A stretch of 64,000 nt of DNA. It comes from JAUZOB01 sp963692465 (GTDB lineage Bacteria > Bacteroidota > Bacteroidia > Bacteroidales > Prolixibacteraceae). This document shows, piece after piece, positions 38,559 to 48,826 of the stretch. Below the pieces are notes generated by a model. That model saw only the letters and a list, made by a program, of their open reading frames with translations, was not told the origin of the DNA and searched no databases. A program made the position numbers and the translations under genes. Location of the stretch: positions 3,491,917-3,555,916 of the forward strand of contig OY829943.1 of NCBI GenBank assembly GCA_963692465.1. The letters run 5' to 3'. Within the stretch, counting starts at the first letter, position 1; each line of letters starts with the position of its first letter.

Positions 38559-40226
38559 TTAGTTTTCTCTGTTTTCCCAGGTCACCAGTTTGTATACCCA
38601 GATCCGATTTGTAAGCAGGATACCCAAAAGATAGACGAGGATAAGTATTATAGGACCAAACATTCCCCATTTACAGATGAAATAATGCACCATTCCCAGA
38701 ACACCAGCCGTAAGTATTAATGCAAATACCTTAATTCCGTTTTTGCCTCCCTGGGTGGCATTCTTGGCTTGGGAGAAAGGGAAATAGGGTTGCTGAATAT
38801 AGAACATTAGCTGGGTAGATAAATAGATAACAAGCCAGGCTATAATAACGTCCGGGATAACCGCTACTCCCCAGAATGCGATGACTCCGACACTCAGCAG
38901 GGCATAAAAAGGATTAAAGAAACGAGCAAATACAGCTTTAATAAATCCCTTGAAATAATCAGCCGGAGCGTCGTTGGGTAATGCTCTGAAAATCCATTCG
39001 GCCTGACTATTATTGCCTAAAATCAAAGAGTTTGTCAGTGTAAATCCAGGTATCAGAAATGAGTAAAGAATGATCAGGTACTTGTGAGACATCGCCAGAT
39101 CCTTCAGCCTAATGTTGTTTTGGAAAAATAGTACGACGAGCATTATCACGATATAGGCCAGCGAAGGAAGAAAGGTCTGTTTGAACAGGCGCTCGTTACC
39201 ACTCATGCGCCATGCAAGCTGAAAAGCTGCCTTTTCTGGCGGGGTCCGTGTGAAAAGTTTTTCCATCAGTCGGTAATAAACAGAGCTCTTACCTGTACCT
39301 CTTCTTACTTTTGTGGCTTTATCACCGACCTCCAGATTCAGTAGTTTACTGTTGAACACTGGTGTGAGGTATCGGGATGTGATATAGGTTACAATAATCG
39401 GAAGCACCAAAGCCTCAGCCAAAAATAACAGGTGACTGGCATCGAATTTCGCAGTCGATAGTGCTTCGATAAATCCGGAGAAGATTGCCGGCGGAATCAG
39501 ATATGTGTACCAGTGAACCGGCAAAGTCATGCTCGTTATGCCTGATATGTGAATCAGTTTCACTCCGAACTGGTACCCGGCCATAGCCAGGATCGCAATC
39601 CCTATCTGAAAATACATCATTATATTCTTCAACCGCTCTCCCGAGGCAACACACATCAGACCGAGGTAAAGCAGGTTGGCCAGAAAGAGCGTAAACATGA
39701 CGTTAAACACCATACTGACGATAAACATCACTCCTGATATAATCCCGAATTTTACGATCCCGACAATCAGTGTTGCCAACGAAATATTCAACGCTATAAG
39801 CATCAGATACAGAAAAATATGTGCGTTTCGGGCCAGACTTACAGTGTTGCTGCTTATGGGTAGTGGCAGAATGATGCTATTCTCTGACGTATCGAATAAT
39901 ACCGTGGTAAACTCTGAAATAATCAGCATGGCTATCATTACCATGATAATACTATGCATCAAATAATAAAAGGTAAACTCCGACTGAATAAAAATTGACA
40001 TCATTGCAAAAACCAATCCAACTGCAAGCTGTCCTATCGATTGCCCCATAAGATTGTTAGCAGATGATGCTGTTTGTTTACGACGTTGACGACGATTATC
40101 CAGATTTAGTTTAAGTTCAAGAATGCACATAAACTGTTCGTAGTTGGCCCCGGAACGTTCGATGATTGTTCTGAACGGACGAAAAAGTGATAGCAGAAAA
40201 CGGATCATAGTATGTTTATTTTTCAA
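38559..40226 (-). CDS. ABC transporter permease, polytopic
   Basis: The 555-residue integral membrane protein has about 12 hydrophobic segments (for example MIRFLLSLFRPFRTIIERSG, then GLVFAMMSIFI, VMIAMLIISEFTTVLF, YLMLIALNISLATLIVGIVK). It is a permease of the ABC-2-like exporter type. It follows the ATPase gene with an 11-bp overlap, forming one ABC exporter. A charged loop near 300-330 contains TKVRRGTGKSSVYYR. The substrate is unknown; no peptide or drug gene is adjacent. Confidence 0.85.
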   Translation of the reverse strand: MKNKHTMIRFLLSLFRPFRTIIERSGANYEQFMCILELKLNLDNRRQRRKQTASSANNLMGQSIGQLAVGLVFAMMSIFIQSEFTFYYLMHSIIMVMIAMLIISEFTTVLFDTSENSIILPLPISSNTVSLARNAHIFLYLMLIALNISLATLIVGIVKFGIISGVMFIVSMVFNVMFTLFLANLLYLGLMCVASGERLKNIMMYFQIGIAILAMAGYQFGVKLIHISGITSMTLPVHWYTYLIPPAIFSGFIEALSTAKFDASHLLFLAEALVLPIIVTYITSRYLTPVFNSKLLNLEVGDKATKVRRGTGKSSVYYRLMEKLFTRTPPEKAAFQLAWRMSGNERLFKQTFLPSLAYIVIMLVVLFFQNNIRLKDLAMSHKYLIILYSFLIPGFTLTNSLILGNNSQAEWIFRALPNDAPADYFKGFIKAVFARFFNPFYALLSVGVIAFWGVAVIPDVIIAWLVIYLSTQLMFYIQQPYFPFSQAKNATQGGKNGIKVFALILTAGVLGMVHYFICKWGMFGPIILILVYLLGILLTNRIWVYKLVTWENREN

Positions 40227-40989
40227 AAGCGTTAATAAAAGCTTCTGCTTTTTCGCCGTGTTTGGTATTCCCGGTAAGCCGGGTAAAGAGTTGTTCCAGA
40301 TTCTTATCCTTGGCGATACTGCTCAGTTCCTCGAACGAACCGTCGGCAATCACCCGTCCTTCATTTATCAGGATAATCCGGTCTGATATTTTTTCTACTA
40401 CATCCATCAGATGCGAACTGTAAAAGATCGTTTTACCTTCATGGGCAAGATGGGTAAGCATTTCTTTGACCATAATAACCGAGTTGGCATCCAGTCCCGA
40501 CAGTGGTTCGTCCATAAATATCAGGTCAGGGTTGTGAAGTAAAGCTGAGCAAATCATCACTTTCTGTCGCATCCCTTTCGAAAATGTTGCAATGCGCTGG
40601 TTGAGATTGCTTTTCATCTCGAAAATATCCATCAGTGTTTCCGCTTTTCGCTGGATGGTTTCATCGTCTATTTCTCTCACTTTCCCTACAAACTGCATAA
40701 ATTCAAGTGGGGTCAGTGATTCGTACAACGCTGCATTTTCAGGAATGTAACCCAGTCGTTTTTTTATTTTAAGCAGTTCGGTCCGCAGGTCGAGTCCCAA
40801 AACTTTTACGTCTCCTTCAAAGTCCTCAATCAGTCCACAGAGAATTTTTACGGTGGTTGACTTACCTGCCCCATTCGGTCCGATGTAACCAATAATCTGT
40901 CCAGGTTGAATACTCAGATCAATGCCATGTAAAACTTCTTTTGGACCATAGCTTTTTACAAGATTCTTAATCTCAACGATAGGTTCCAT
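40216..40989 (-). CDS. ABC transporter ATP-binding protein
   Basis: The 257-residue ATPase has Walker A GPNGAGKSTTVKIL (37-50), the Q-loop near 80, the signature FSKGMRQKVMICSALL (about 138-153) and Walker B LIFMDEPLSGLDANS (about 157-171), with the H-loop at SSHLMDVV. The pattern fits export-type (CcmA-like) ABC ATPases. It starts the two-gene unit and overlaps the permease by 11 bp. Confidence 0.95.
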   Translation of the reverse strand: MEPIVEIKNLVKSYGPKEVLHGIDLSIQPGQIIGYIGPNGAGKSTTVKILCGLIEDFEGDVKVLGLDLRTELLKIKKRLGYIPENAALYESLTPLEFMQFVGKVREIDDETIQRKAETLMDIFEMKSNLNQRIATFSKGMRQKVMICSALLHNPDLIFMDEPLSGLDANSVIMVKEMLTHLAHEGKTIFYSSHLMDVVEKISDRIILINEGRVIADGSFEELSSIAKDKNLEQLFTRLTGNTKHGEKAEAFINAFEK

Positions 40990-41072
40990 ATCAATGTGTT
41001 GTAAATTTTTTTAATGTAGTGACGATTACTTCTCAAGCAATCGGATTTGCGAACTTACATAAAAAATGCGAA

Positions 41073-42236
41073 TTATTTCTTTTGCACCATCGAAACGGAG
41101 GAACCGGTGCCTGTCAAATTATAATGGTTTTCGAGCCAGGCAAAACGTGCCAGTATTTCCAACATTCCTCCTTGCTCTACTAAATTTCGTACCCCTTCTC
41201 TTTCGGTGAACAATCCCTGTTCATTTTTATTGTTCTGCAATGCTTGATCCAGACATTTTTTAAACCCCAGGATGTACTTCATATCTTTGTTGTATTTCAA
41301 CAAATGCTGGTAGGCCCTTAACAATACGGCATTGAACCAATAGCCATCTCTAAACTCATCCTTGCCATAAAAGAACGAGAGTGAACTATCTGCAATGCGA
41401 TTGGCTGTTTTTAAATATTTTTTGTCACCTGTGCATTCGTATAAATAGATATTAGACTGGAGCATCGTACCGGTGTTATAAGATAAAATCATTTTGTCGA
41501 TACGACCATCTTTTGTACTGATATTGTCATAGTATAAGCCCGATGGTGCCTGTAACTTCTTATTCGTCCAGGTGTATATTTTTAATGCACTGTTCAGATA
41601 TTTTTTATCATGTGTAGCCTTATATAGCTGAAGTGCAACAAGGATGCCCGGGCCATTTGAACAGGTATTCTTGGATTCTTTGGAGGTTTCCTTCCAATAC
41701 ATTCCACCGCCTAAAACCGAATCGTAACCATTCATCATGAAATCATAGATCGATTTCCCCAAATTTAAGTAAGAGCTCTTCTTGGTTCTTTCATAAGCAT
41801 CTAAAGAGGTGATACCAATCCATTGATTGTCATCATAATAACGTTCTCCTGGTTTCAACTTCATGATATAATCAGAATATCCGGGTTTAGGAGGAGCCGG
41901 GTTATAATAATCATTCATAATTTTAAGTAAAGGGCCCATAAGTTTAGCATGCGGATCAACTTTTTCGATTTCATTTGCTGCCTGATACATGGCACACAGA
42001 GACCATAAATAAGTGTACTCACGCAGATAATCTCCTTTTCTTTCCCGTTTTGCGGGATCTATCACTACAAAATAATAACCGGAGGCCTTGTCGTAGAAAT
42101 TTTTTTGAATAGATGCCTGAAGTGAACGCATCTCTTTTTTGTAATACCCATCCTGAGATTTAACGTTCTCTTGTGCTGAAAGAAAATTTGAAGAGATCAT
42201 TAAAAATAAGACAAGAAGGAAGCTATTTTTGATCAT
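41073..42236 (-). CDS. GH76-like alpha-1,6-mannanase
   Basis: From the ATG at 42236 (MIKNSFLLVLFLMISSNFLS) the protein has 387 residues with a signal peptide ending at SAQ. The mature part fits glycoside hydrolase family 76: an (alpha/alpha)6 barrel with the catalytic pair DD in RYYDDNQWIGIT (residues 135-136 from this start), GGGMYWKE and SYNTGTMLQSNIYLYE. GH76 enzymes cut alpha-1,6-linked mannan backbones. It is the last gene of the sigma-controlled PUL, 41 bp after the flavodoxin-like gene. An in-frame TTG-like longer start at 42266 would spoil the signal peptide. Confidence 0.85.
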   Translation of the reverse strand: MIKNSFLLVLFLMISSNFLSAQENVKSQDGYYKKEMRSLQASIQKNFYDKASGYYFVVIDPAKRERKGDYLREYTYLWSLCAMYQAANEIEKVDPHAKLMGPLLKIMNDYYNPAPPKPGYSDYIMKLKPGERYYDDNQWIGITSLDAYERTKKSSYLNLGKSIYDFMMNGYDSVLGGGMYWKETSKESKNTCSNGPGILVALQLYKATHDKKYLNSALKIYTWTNKKLQAPSGLYYDNISTKDGRIDKMILSYNTGTMLQSNIYLYECTGDKKYLKTANRIADSSLSFFYGKDEFRDGYWFNAVLLRAYQHLLKYNKDMKYILGFKKCLDQALQNNKNEQGLFTEREGVRNLVEQGGMLEILARFAWLENHYNLTGTGSSVSMVQKK

Positions 42237-42277
42237 ATCAGCTGGTTTAGTTAAATATATTGGCATTTAAATGGCTG

Positions 42278-42925
42278 TTAATCTTGAGTTAATTGTATTC
42301 CCAAATCAAATGCTTTTTTGTAATCAAGAGGAAAGACCTCGTCTCTTTGCTTTGCTTTTTTTACCGGATCAAAACGATCGGCTACAACTTTTGAGTAATC
42401 TTTGAATTGAAAAGTGTCACAACTATATACCCTTTTGACAGGACCTAAAATTCCTCGTGCTGCGTTCTCAAATATGGATAAATGTTTATCAATTCCTGAA
42501 TTCATCAATTCTTGCTCGGTTATATTCATTGTGTAGATGAAACCGACGTTTATCTTTTTAGGAAATAAAGATTGTCTCGGATTGGTATAGGTCATATAGG
42601 AGAAAAACAATCGGTCTAAAAACGATTTCATTTCTCCTGACACTGAACTGTAATATATTGGTGAAGCAAGGATGATTGCATCTGAATTTTCAATTTCTCT
42701 AAATATCGGCATTAAATCATCTTTTATACAACACCTGCCGTAAGATTTTCCATTTCTCATCTTGCAGGCAAAACAACTATAGCAATCCTTAAAATTTAAA
42801 TCGAAAAGATTAATTAATTTCACCTCAGCTCCCTGGGAAGCAGCGCCTTTGAGTGCATTCTTGATTAATGTTGCCGTATTACCGGTCTTTCGGTTACTTC
42901 CGTTAAATCCTAAGATTCGCATCAT
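42278..42925 (-). CDS. Flavodoxin-like NADPH-dependent FMN reductase
   Basis: The 215-residue protein has the FMN-binding loop GFNGSNRKTGNTATLIKNAL (6-25) and ILASPIYYSSVSGEMKSFLD (about 87-106), typical of flavodoxin-fold NAD(P)H:quinone or iron-sulfur flavoproteins. A cysteine cluster CYSCFACKMRNGKSYGRCC (48-66) suggests an iron-sulfur centre, as in iron-sulfur flavoproteins. It lies between the glycosidase and GH76 genes, about 330 bp after the former, and may be an unrelated insertion in the PUL or have a redox task. Confidence 0.85.
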   Translation of the reverse strand: MMRILGFNGSNRKTGNTATLIKNALKGAASQGAEVKLINLFDLNFKDCYSCFACKMRNGKSYGRCCIKDDLMPIFREIENSDAIILASPIYYSSVSGEMKSFLDRLFFSYMTYTNPRQSLFPKKINVGFIYTMNITEQELMNSGIDKHLSIFENAARGILGPVKRVYSCDTFQFKDYSKVVADRFDPVKKAKQRDEVFPLDYKKAFDLGIQLTQD

Positions 42926-43165
42926 CTATGATATTTATTATTGTCATCAACTGTTTTGTATTGTAATCTGCAACCAATTATACCTTCGTTTACTCCACCC
43001 CGTTGATCTTTTATAAAATTAAGAATTTCGTCCCGCTTTTATTTGCATAAAGTTATTTTTTAATGAACTCTAATGCAAATTTCAAATTCGATGTTTCCCG
43101 TTTGATTTCGTATTATAGTTTCAATCGGAGATCCAATGCGTAATAGTTGATGGTTGGGGAAAAAT

Positions 43166-43206
43166 AAGGAGTTGCAAACTCATAATAAAAAGGTCTGCAA
43201 CTCCTT
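43166..43206 (-). terminator. Terminator after the large glycosidase gene
   Basis: AAGGAGTTGCA and TGCAACTCCTT (11-bp arms) surround an 18-base loop. On the minus strand the stem is followed by ATTTTTCC. It lies about 50 bp after the stop of the gene at 43254. Reads past it would enter the flavodoxin-like and GH76 genes, which may have a separate promoter. The remaining part of this about 330-bp gap shows no gene. Confidence 0.65.
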
Positions 43207-43253
43207 TCATTCTATATTTGAGTTGGAGTTAGAAATTCATTTGTTAGTGATAC

Positions 43254-45884
43254 TCATTGCAACCGGACATGAATTTTCATTTCAGACGTTTCTGGGTTTA
43301 CCTCAAACTTCAAGCATCCATCTTTGCTGGGTTTCAAAATTTTATCAATCTGACCGCCGACCGAAACCAGATAAGAATTGTCAGGTCTTAGATTACAAAC
43401 GGAATAGATTACGTTACCTTCTTTAGCCGATACCTTTTGATTCCATTGAAATTCATTCTCATTCCATCTGACAATTTCAACCGAAAGATTCTCCGCCTTT
43501 GTTAGTTGCGCTTTCAATGAACAGACCGCATTATTCAAATTGAAATACTCTAAGCGATTTTGATTTGCATTGAAGCCGAAACTTTTTGTTGAGATCAATT
43601 TAAATTGATGGTTAGAAACGGAATAGCGGTCTTTATCCAGACTGATTGTCAGATTATCTCCTCTGAATTTATAATTCAAAGTTGTACCCGAAAGCTTTTT
43701 AGGTAAGTGCGGGTTTAGATACATCCGGTTGTACATGGGATTGATCCCGTAGATCGATTTGTAAAGTCCTGTAATTGCCAGACTGTTTCCCGAAAGAATA
43801 TCATCTCCTAACCCGTTCTGTTTGACTCTTCCGTAACGCTGAAAGGCTAATCCGTCGTTATCGTAACGTGCAAGGATATTCTCAATGTATTTTAACGCAA
43901 GGTCAGGTTTATAAGAGGCATAAGCATCAACTCCCACTGCTCCCCACGATAAGAATATGTCGCCGTTCTCATAGTTGGGAAATGGAAATTGCCAATCATT
44001 GCCCTCACCTTTTGCATAGGAATACATGCATAACGGCCAGGCAAACAGCTTCTCTTTCTGCATCTGTTCTTCAATTTGATTCAGAATGGCAATTTTCTTT
44101 TGCTCACTGTCGCAAATACCGTAGGCTATAGCCATAAAATTAACGGGTATCACCAGATTGTCGCCATGAACAGATTGATCTTTGTCAAGCCAATGAACAT
44201 ACCATTTGTTCTTCTCATCCCAAAAGCCACCGGATTCTGTTGATTTGTTGAAACTGATTTTCAATTCGGATGCATAACTCGAATAGTAGTTCGCTTTTTC
44301 CGAATCACCGAGTTGTTTTTCAATATCCGACCATAATGTGAGCGCATAATAGAGTTTGGCATTTACGAAAGCATTTTCATAAGATGCCCAGATGATGTCA
44401 ATCCAGTCGCTTCCTCTCTTCTCTGACTGATCGCTCGTGCTCATTTCAACCAGATGGTTTCCGTTGGAATCTCTTCTTAACAAATAATACAGTGCTTTTT
44501 CACAGGATTTCTTGTGTTTCCTGACCCAGTTTAAGTCACCGCATTGATTATACAGTTCTGAAACATTGGTAACTAAATCAGGGTTAGAGTCGAACAGGTA
44601 TCCCCATTGCGCTTCATAAAAGCCTTTTGAGGTTGCCGTTCCGGGCATGGCATCTTCGTCGGTATAGGCCCATCTTGGCAATACCCTGCCATCTGGTTGA
44701 ATTGCATTATCCCTATAATAATCGAGACATTGTTTGTATCCTTCAAGGTAATTCGGATCGTCAATGGCTATCCCTAACTGGGCAATATATTGTTCGTGCA
44801 GACAGATAGGACCATAGGGCGTGGCCCAGCTATTACCTCCGAAATGTTTGGCGTCAATAACCCCAATCCTTGCAATGGTATTTAACAAGTTGGTCACTTG
44901 ATTACCGTTTATTCCTGCCAAATGACCACGATTGAATTCATGCTGATAATTCAGACCCGAAAAGGTAACTGTTTCAATATATTTCCCGGCAGGCACTGCA
45001 AAGGAATCCCACACATCTGTTTTTTGCCGGATAAATCTTCTTCTTTTTGTCCCGGCATCGTACCGGTAATTCATCTCGCGGTCTGACACTGAAACGGAGT
45101 AAGTCAGTTCATCATCAGCAGTACGTGTAAATTTTGATGCAACCTGTTTCCCGGGAGACGAAGCAGTGATCCTCAAAGCGTTCTCTGTTGTGCTGTTCCA
45201 AAAAGTGGAATAACCGGAATGAACTCCATAGGTGCATAATTTTTCGTTAAAGAGATAAAACCATGCAAGTCCGCCAAATCCGAGAAAAGCACCATCCCAT
45301 GTATGAATACTGTTGAAGTTAACAGAAGGGAATGAAACTTCTTGAGCCTGGAAAGGTTTTGAAACGGTTCGTTCAATATCAAGTTTGATGTCGTTTTCGG
45401 TAATGAGAAATCTCCAAACTTCTTTAATAGGAGTTTTATCGTCTCCGTAACGAATATTACTGATAGTCAGTTTGTTTTTCTCTATTTTTATTTGAGGTGT
45501 TTCAATCAGATTCCGGGTTGAATAAATTGCCCTGGGGGTTCTGACTTCTGAAAATATTCCTGCTTTCCCTGAAATAACTGATTCTCCATTAACTTTCATG
45601 TCTGAAACGACACATCTTAAATTATAATCGATTGAAACCCTAAGTTTACTGTTGCGAAGCTCAATCACCTTGTCTGCCGGGTGATTCGAAACACGAATTT
45701 GTCCGGTTGCGGAGAAACCTGAGAAAAGAAGAAACAAGAAAAGCACACTTAAAAACTTCGCCTTATCAACCGTGGTTCGATTAAGAAGCCAGTTTGCTGA
45801 ATCTCCCCTTTCTAATTTCATGGCTATTGGTTTTTCATCCGGGTCCATATTAAAAGTTTTTTTAACGGATTTTTTGTTCTTCAT
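43254..45884 (-). CDS. Six-hairpin glycosidase-like secreted enzyme
   Basis: The 876-residue protein has an internal signal-like segment (FLSVLFLFLLFSGFSATGQ, about 44-62), so the true start is probably downstream of the first ATG (M22, MKLERGDSANW). A beta-sandwich (about 65-320) is followed by an (alpha/alpha)6 barrel (about 325-740; KHFGGNSWATPYGPICLHEQ, GSDWIDIIWASYENAFVNAK, GDDILSGNSLAITGLYKSIY) and a C-terminal beta domain. The layout is like GH78, GH94 or GH95-type six-hairpin glycosidases, but I cannot assign a family. It is in the PUL, downstream of the DUF3863 genes. Confidence 0.8.
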   Translation of the reverse strand: MKNKKSVKKTFNMDPDEKPIAMKLERGDSANWLLNRTTVDKAKFLSVLFLFLLFSGFSATGQIRVSNHPADKVIELRNSKLRVSIDYNLRCVVSDMKVNGESVISGKAGIFSEVRTPRAIYSTRNLIETPQIKIEKNKLTISNIRYGDDKTPIKEVWRFLITENDIKLDIERTVSKPFQAQEVSFPSVNFNSIHTWDGAFLGFGGLAWFYLFNEKLCTYGVHSGYSTFWNSTTENALRITASSPGKQVASKFTRTADDELTYSVSVSDREMNYRYDAGTKRRRFIRQKTDVWDSFAVPAGKYIETVTFSGLNYQHEFNRGHLAGINGNQVTNLLNTIARIGVIDAKHFGGNSWATPYGPICLHEQYIAQLGIAIDDPNYLEGYKQCLDYYRDNAIQPDGRVLPRWAYTDEDAMPGTATSKGFYEAQWGYLFDSNPDLVTNVSELYNQCGDLNWVRKHKKSCEKALYYLLRRDSNGNHLVEMSTSDQSEKRGSDWIDIIWASYENAFVNAKLYYALTLWSDIEKQLGDSEKANYYSSYASELKISFNKSTESGGFWDEKNKWYVHWLDKDQSVHGDNLVIPVNFMAIAYGICDSEQKKIAILNQIEEQMQKEKLFAWPLCMYSYAKGEGNDWQFPFPNYENGDIFLSWGAVGVDAYASYKPDLALKYIENILARYDNDGLAFQRYGRVKQNGLGDDILSGNSLAITGLYKSIYGINPMYNRMYLNPHLPKKLSGTTLNYKFRGDNLTISLDKDRYSVSNHQFKLISTKSFGFNANQNRLEYFNLNNAVCSLKAQLTKAENLSVEIVRWNENEFQWNQKVSAKEGNVIYSVCNLRPDNSYLVSVGGQIDKILKPSKDGCLKFEVNPETSEMKIHVRLQ

Positions 45885-45967
45885 CTTCTGAATCTATATT
45901 GAAAAATCTGTTTGCGGGGTTTCCATGTTGAGGTGTACCCGTGAATTATTATTCCGAATTAGAATAA

Positions 45968-47308
45968 TTACGGAATTAGTGTGGGATAATATTTTTCAAT
46001 TATTGATTTTGCTTCGTCCGGGAGATCGGTTAATGGAATCGGCTTATCCTGGGCGCGAATTTGTTTCTGGTTAATAGTTCCCATCAGACTCCAATTCCTG
46101 GTACTGCCAGACTCCGGTTCCTTTGCTTTCAAATCATAACGGGTAAAGTCGATTACTTGTTCTTTATTACTTTTCAAATCAAGCAGAAGTGCCAGTCTGA
46201 ATTTTTTATTCATAAACCAACGAATCTCCTTATCCGCATCAGATCCACCTATGCCTGATCCCTTTTCCACAAAACGATAATTGAAAGTATTCGTTTTGTA
46301 ATGTTGGCGCCAGGCCATACCGAATTCCCCCTGTGTAACGAATTTTACATTTGGCCAACGCTCTTTAATTTCTTTTAGCCATTGGGTCAAATCAGAGACC
46401 TCAAAAGGAAGACTTAGTTCCCAGCAGTTTGTGACCCATGCAAAACCGTTTAACTCAAATCCACGATCAAAGTTAATAGCGGTTGTATGAAGCATCTCTT
46501 CAATGCCGGTTTTTGATCCGTATTTGCCTATTGTTTCAATAGGTCCGACTCCCATTCTGCTGTTAAATCCATCAGCAAAACCTGCTCTTCTTGCCGCAAG
46601 GAAATCCATAGTCCATCCATCTAAATTCACGCAGTCAATAAAGTCTCCTTTCCCCTGTGCCGGTTTACAAAAATGTTCTTTTGACGGATAATAAGGGTAC
46701 GAAACAGATCCGTCTCCGTCTTGATTGTCAATAGAATATTGGCTCCAGATATTTCCCTGACATACATGAATTCCTTCTTTTTTTGCCAAATACTCCTGAT
46801 TTTCAGATGCCAGAAAGCCAGCGACAATACTTAGCGGGCGATAATTATGCCCGACCATCTCTGATACTTTAATTAATCCCTCGTGTAAATCCTTGTTTAC
46901 CTGTTCAATCGAATTATATGCATTGGCAAAATAGGCTCCCGGTATAAAGGTGATTTCATCTCCGTATTTATAGTGATATCCGGCAACGATCTCACGAATC
47001 TTGCTGTAGTTGGCAGTAGTATCATGCAATGCCAGCCAGCTAAAAGACCACGTGATTCTGGCTCCGGGGAATCCTTTTTCTATCGCATCTCTGAATGCAA
47101 TCACTCTTGCTGGTGTATGAATATTTCGTTCATCAGCTCCTAAATTCTTATTTCTGGAAACTTCAATCTGATTCACCCTGATCACGGTATTGAATGTCAG
47201 GAAACGGTTTCCGTTTAGCGTAATTTGATTATCGGGTTTGTTAACACTGGATGCATGGACTAAAAATGTTACTAGTATCAGACAAATAGTAATGATAGAG
47301 GTCTTCAT
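45968..47308 (-). CDS. DUF3863-family secreted protein 1
   Basis: The 446-residue protein has a Sec signal peptide (MKTSIITICLILVTFLVHAS). It belongs to the DUF3863/DUF3864 family found in Bacteroidota PULs: FLTFNTVIRVNQIEVSRN, PGARITWSFSWLALHD, YKYGDEITFIPGAYFA, EHFCKPAQGKGDFIDCVN and TRYDLKAKEPES. It is a close paralogue of the next gene (47338-48753), sharing for example DFIDCVNLDGWTMDF and CKPAQGK. Members are thought to be glycan-active, with a TIM-barrel-like fold; no reaction is known to me. It lies 29 bp after the paralogue. Confidence 0.85.
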   Translation of the reverse strand: MKTSIITICLILVTFLVHASSVNKPDNQITLNGNRFLTFNTVIRVNQIEVSRNKNLGADERNIHTPARVIAFRDAIEKGFPGARITWSFSWLALHDTTANYSKIREIVAGYHYKYGDEITFIPGAYFANAYNSIEQVNKDLHEGLIKVSEMVGHNYRPLSIVAGFLASENQEYLAKKEGIHVCQGNIWSQYSIDNQDGDGSVSYPYYPSKEHFCKPAQGKGDFIDCVNLDGWTMDFLAARRAGFADGFNSRMGVGPIETIGKYGSKTGIEEMLHTTAINFDRGFELNGFAWVTNCWELSLPFEVSDLTQWLKEIKERWPNVKFVTQGEFGMAWRQHYKTNTFNYRFVEKGSGIGGSDADKEIRWFMNKKFRLALLLDLKSNKEQVIDFTRYDLKAKEPESGSTRNWSLMGTINQKQIRAQDKPIPLTDLPDEAKSIIEKYYPTLIP

Positions 47309-47337
47309 ATTAATATCTTTTATTTTTTTGATAGCTA

Positions 47338-48753
47338 TTAAAGATTCAAATCAGAGTAATAACGGGAAATCAAATCTTTTTCATCTCTTCTAAGTTCTTT
47401 TAACAGAATGGGTTTATCTTGAGGTCTCAATCCTTTTTGATTAATTCTGTTTATTAAACTCCAGTTTTTAATTGGTTTTACGGGACTAGGGTCACTTGGT
47501 TCCGAAGCAGGTATATCATAACGCGTAAAATCGATTACATGTTCCGGCTGATTTTTATGCCAGTCGTGAAGCAAAGCCAGACGGAATTCTTTATTCATGA
47601 ACCATTTGATTTCAAGATTATTGTATGAATCACCAAGACCGGAACCCCGCTCAATAAACCGATAGTTCCAGTCACTATTGGTTTTGTGTTGGTTGCGCCA
47701 TAAATTGCCAAATTCACCAAATGTGACAAACCGGGTATCAGGCCAACGTTCTTTTGTTCCTGTAACCCACATTGCCAGTGCATTGCAAATAAATTCTTTT
47801 CCGAACTCATAAACTAATTCGGCTTCCCAAATATTGGTAACCCAACCAAATTTATTGAGTTCAAAACCTTTATCGAAATGGATTGACTGAGTATGCATAA
47901 CCTCCCGGTGCCCTAAGTCTAATCCCCAACCGATATATGTTTCGATAGGACCAACTCCTCGCCGGCTGTTATATCCGGTGATCGCATGCCCAATTGAACC
48001 GCTTTGACGGGCACAAATAAAATCCATCGTCCAACCGTCAAGATTCACACAGTCAATAAAATCGCTCTTACCTTGTGCCGGCTTGCAAAAATGTTCAGTG
48101 GACGGATAAAACGGATACGATGGTGAACCATCGGCCCCTCCTCCATCAATATTATACTGGCTCCATATTACTGCATGAGCGGTATGTATATTCTCTTTTT
48201 CAGCCAGGTATCTTAAACTGTCAGCTGATAAAAAGCCTCCCATAATTGATTGCGGACGATATCCGTTACCCACAAACTCCGTTATTATTTGAATCGCTTC
48301 CGTTATTTCTCTGTTCACCCGTTCCCGTGGCAGATACATTGCCGGGAAATAGCCAGGAAAATACGAAACTTCATCACCATACTTTTGATGGCATTCAACA
48401 ACATAGTCTCGAATCTCGCAATAGTTTTTTCGTTTGTCTTCCAGTGCGTTTAGTGTGAAGCCCCAGGTAAGACGCCCATCCGGATTGTTTCGTGAGAATG
48501 CTTCCCTCATTGAACGCACTCCTTCAAGCGTATGCCATTTGGTTTCATCACGGGGATGCAGCTTAACATCACGTGAAACTTCCCAGGGAGTAGTCCGAAT
48601 CATAATACAAAGGGTAACAAATCGATGCCCTGCTATAGTGAGTGGTAATCCACTTGGAAATAAGCTGCTCGGTGCTGCATTTAGAAAGCTTGATCCTGCT
48701 ATTAATCCGGCAGTTGATAGTGTGGAGTTCCTTATAAATGATCGTCTGTTCAT
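47338..48753 (-). CDS. DUF3863-family protein 2, Tat-type signal
   Basis: The 471-residue protein has the start MNRRSFIRNSTLSTAGLIAG, a twin-arginine pattern (RRSFIRN) that differs from the Sec signal of its neighbour. The rest (FVTLCIMIRTTPWEVSRD, YGDEVSYFPGYFPAMYLP, EHFCKPAQGKSDFIDCVN, VIDFTRYDIPASEPS) parallels the DUF3863 protein at 45968-47308 throughout. A Tat signal means folding before export, often with a bound metal or cofactor. It is the first enzyme-like gene after susD, with a hairpin between (48827-48852). Confidence 0.85.
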   Translation of the reverse strand: MNRRSFIRNSTLSTAGLIAGSSFLNAAPSSLFPSGLPLTIAGHRFVTLCIMIRTTPWEVSRDVKLHPRDETKWHTLEGVRSMREAFSRNNPDGRLTWGFTLNALEDKRKNYCEIRDYVVECHQKYGDEVSYFPGYFPAMYLPRERVNREITEAIQIITEFVGNGYRPQSIMGGFLSADSLRYLAEKENIHTAHAVIWSQYNIDGGGADGSPSYPFYPSTEHFCKPAQGKSDFIDCVNLDGWTMDFICARQSGSIGHAITGYNSRRGVGPIETYIGWGLDLGHREVMHTQSIHFDKGFELNKFGWVTNIWEAELVYEFGKEFICNALAMWVTGTKERWPDTRFVTFGEFGNLWRNQHKTNSDWNYRFIERGSGLGDSYNNLEIKWFMNKEFRLALLHDWHKNQPEHVIDFTRYDIPASEPSDPSPVKPIKNWSLINRINQKGLRPQDKPILLKELRRDEKDLISRYYSDLNL

Positions 48754-48826
48754 GTAGTTTAAAATATTACCAATTAGTTTCTCAATAATAAATTTCTAAT
48801 TCGCTCGATCTTTTTACAAAACAAAA

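Noticed and set aside
42278..42925. Flavodoxin-like gene as a core PUL component
   Set aside because: It is separated from the glycosidase gene by 330 bp and a terminator and has no glycan-related motif, so membership is left open.
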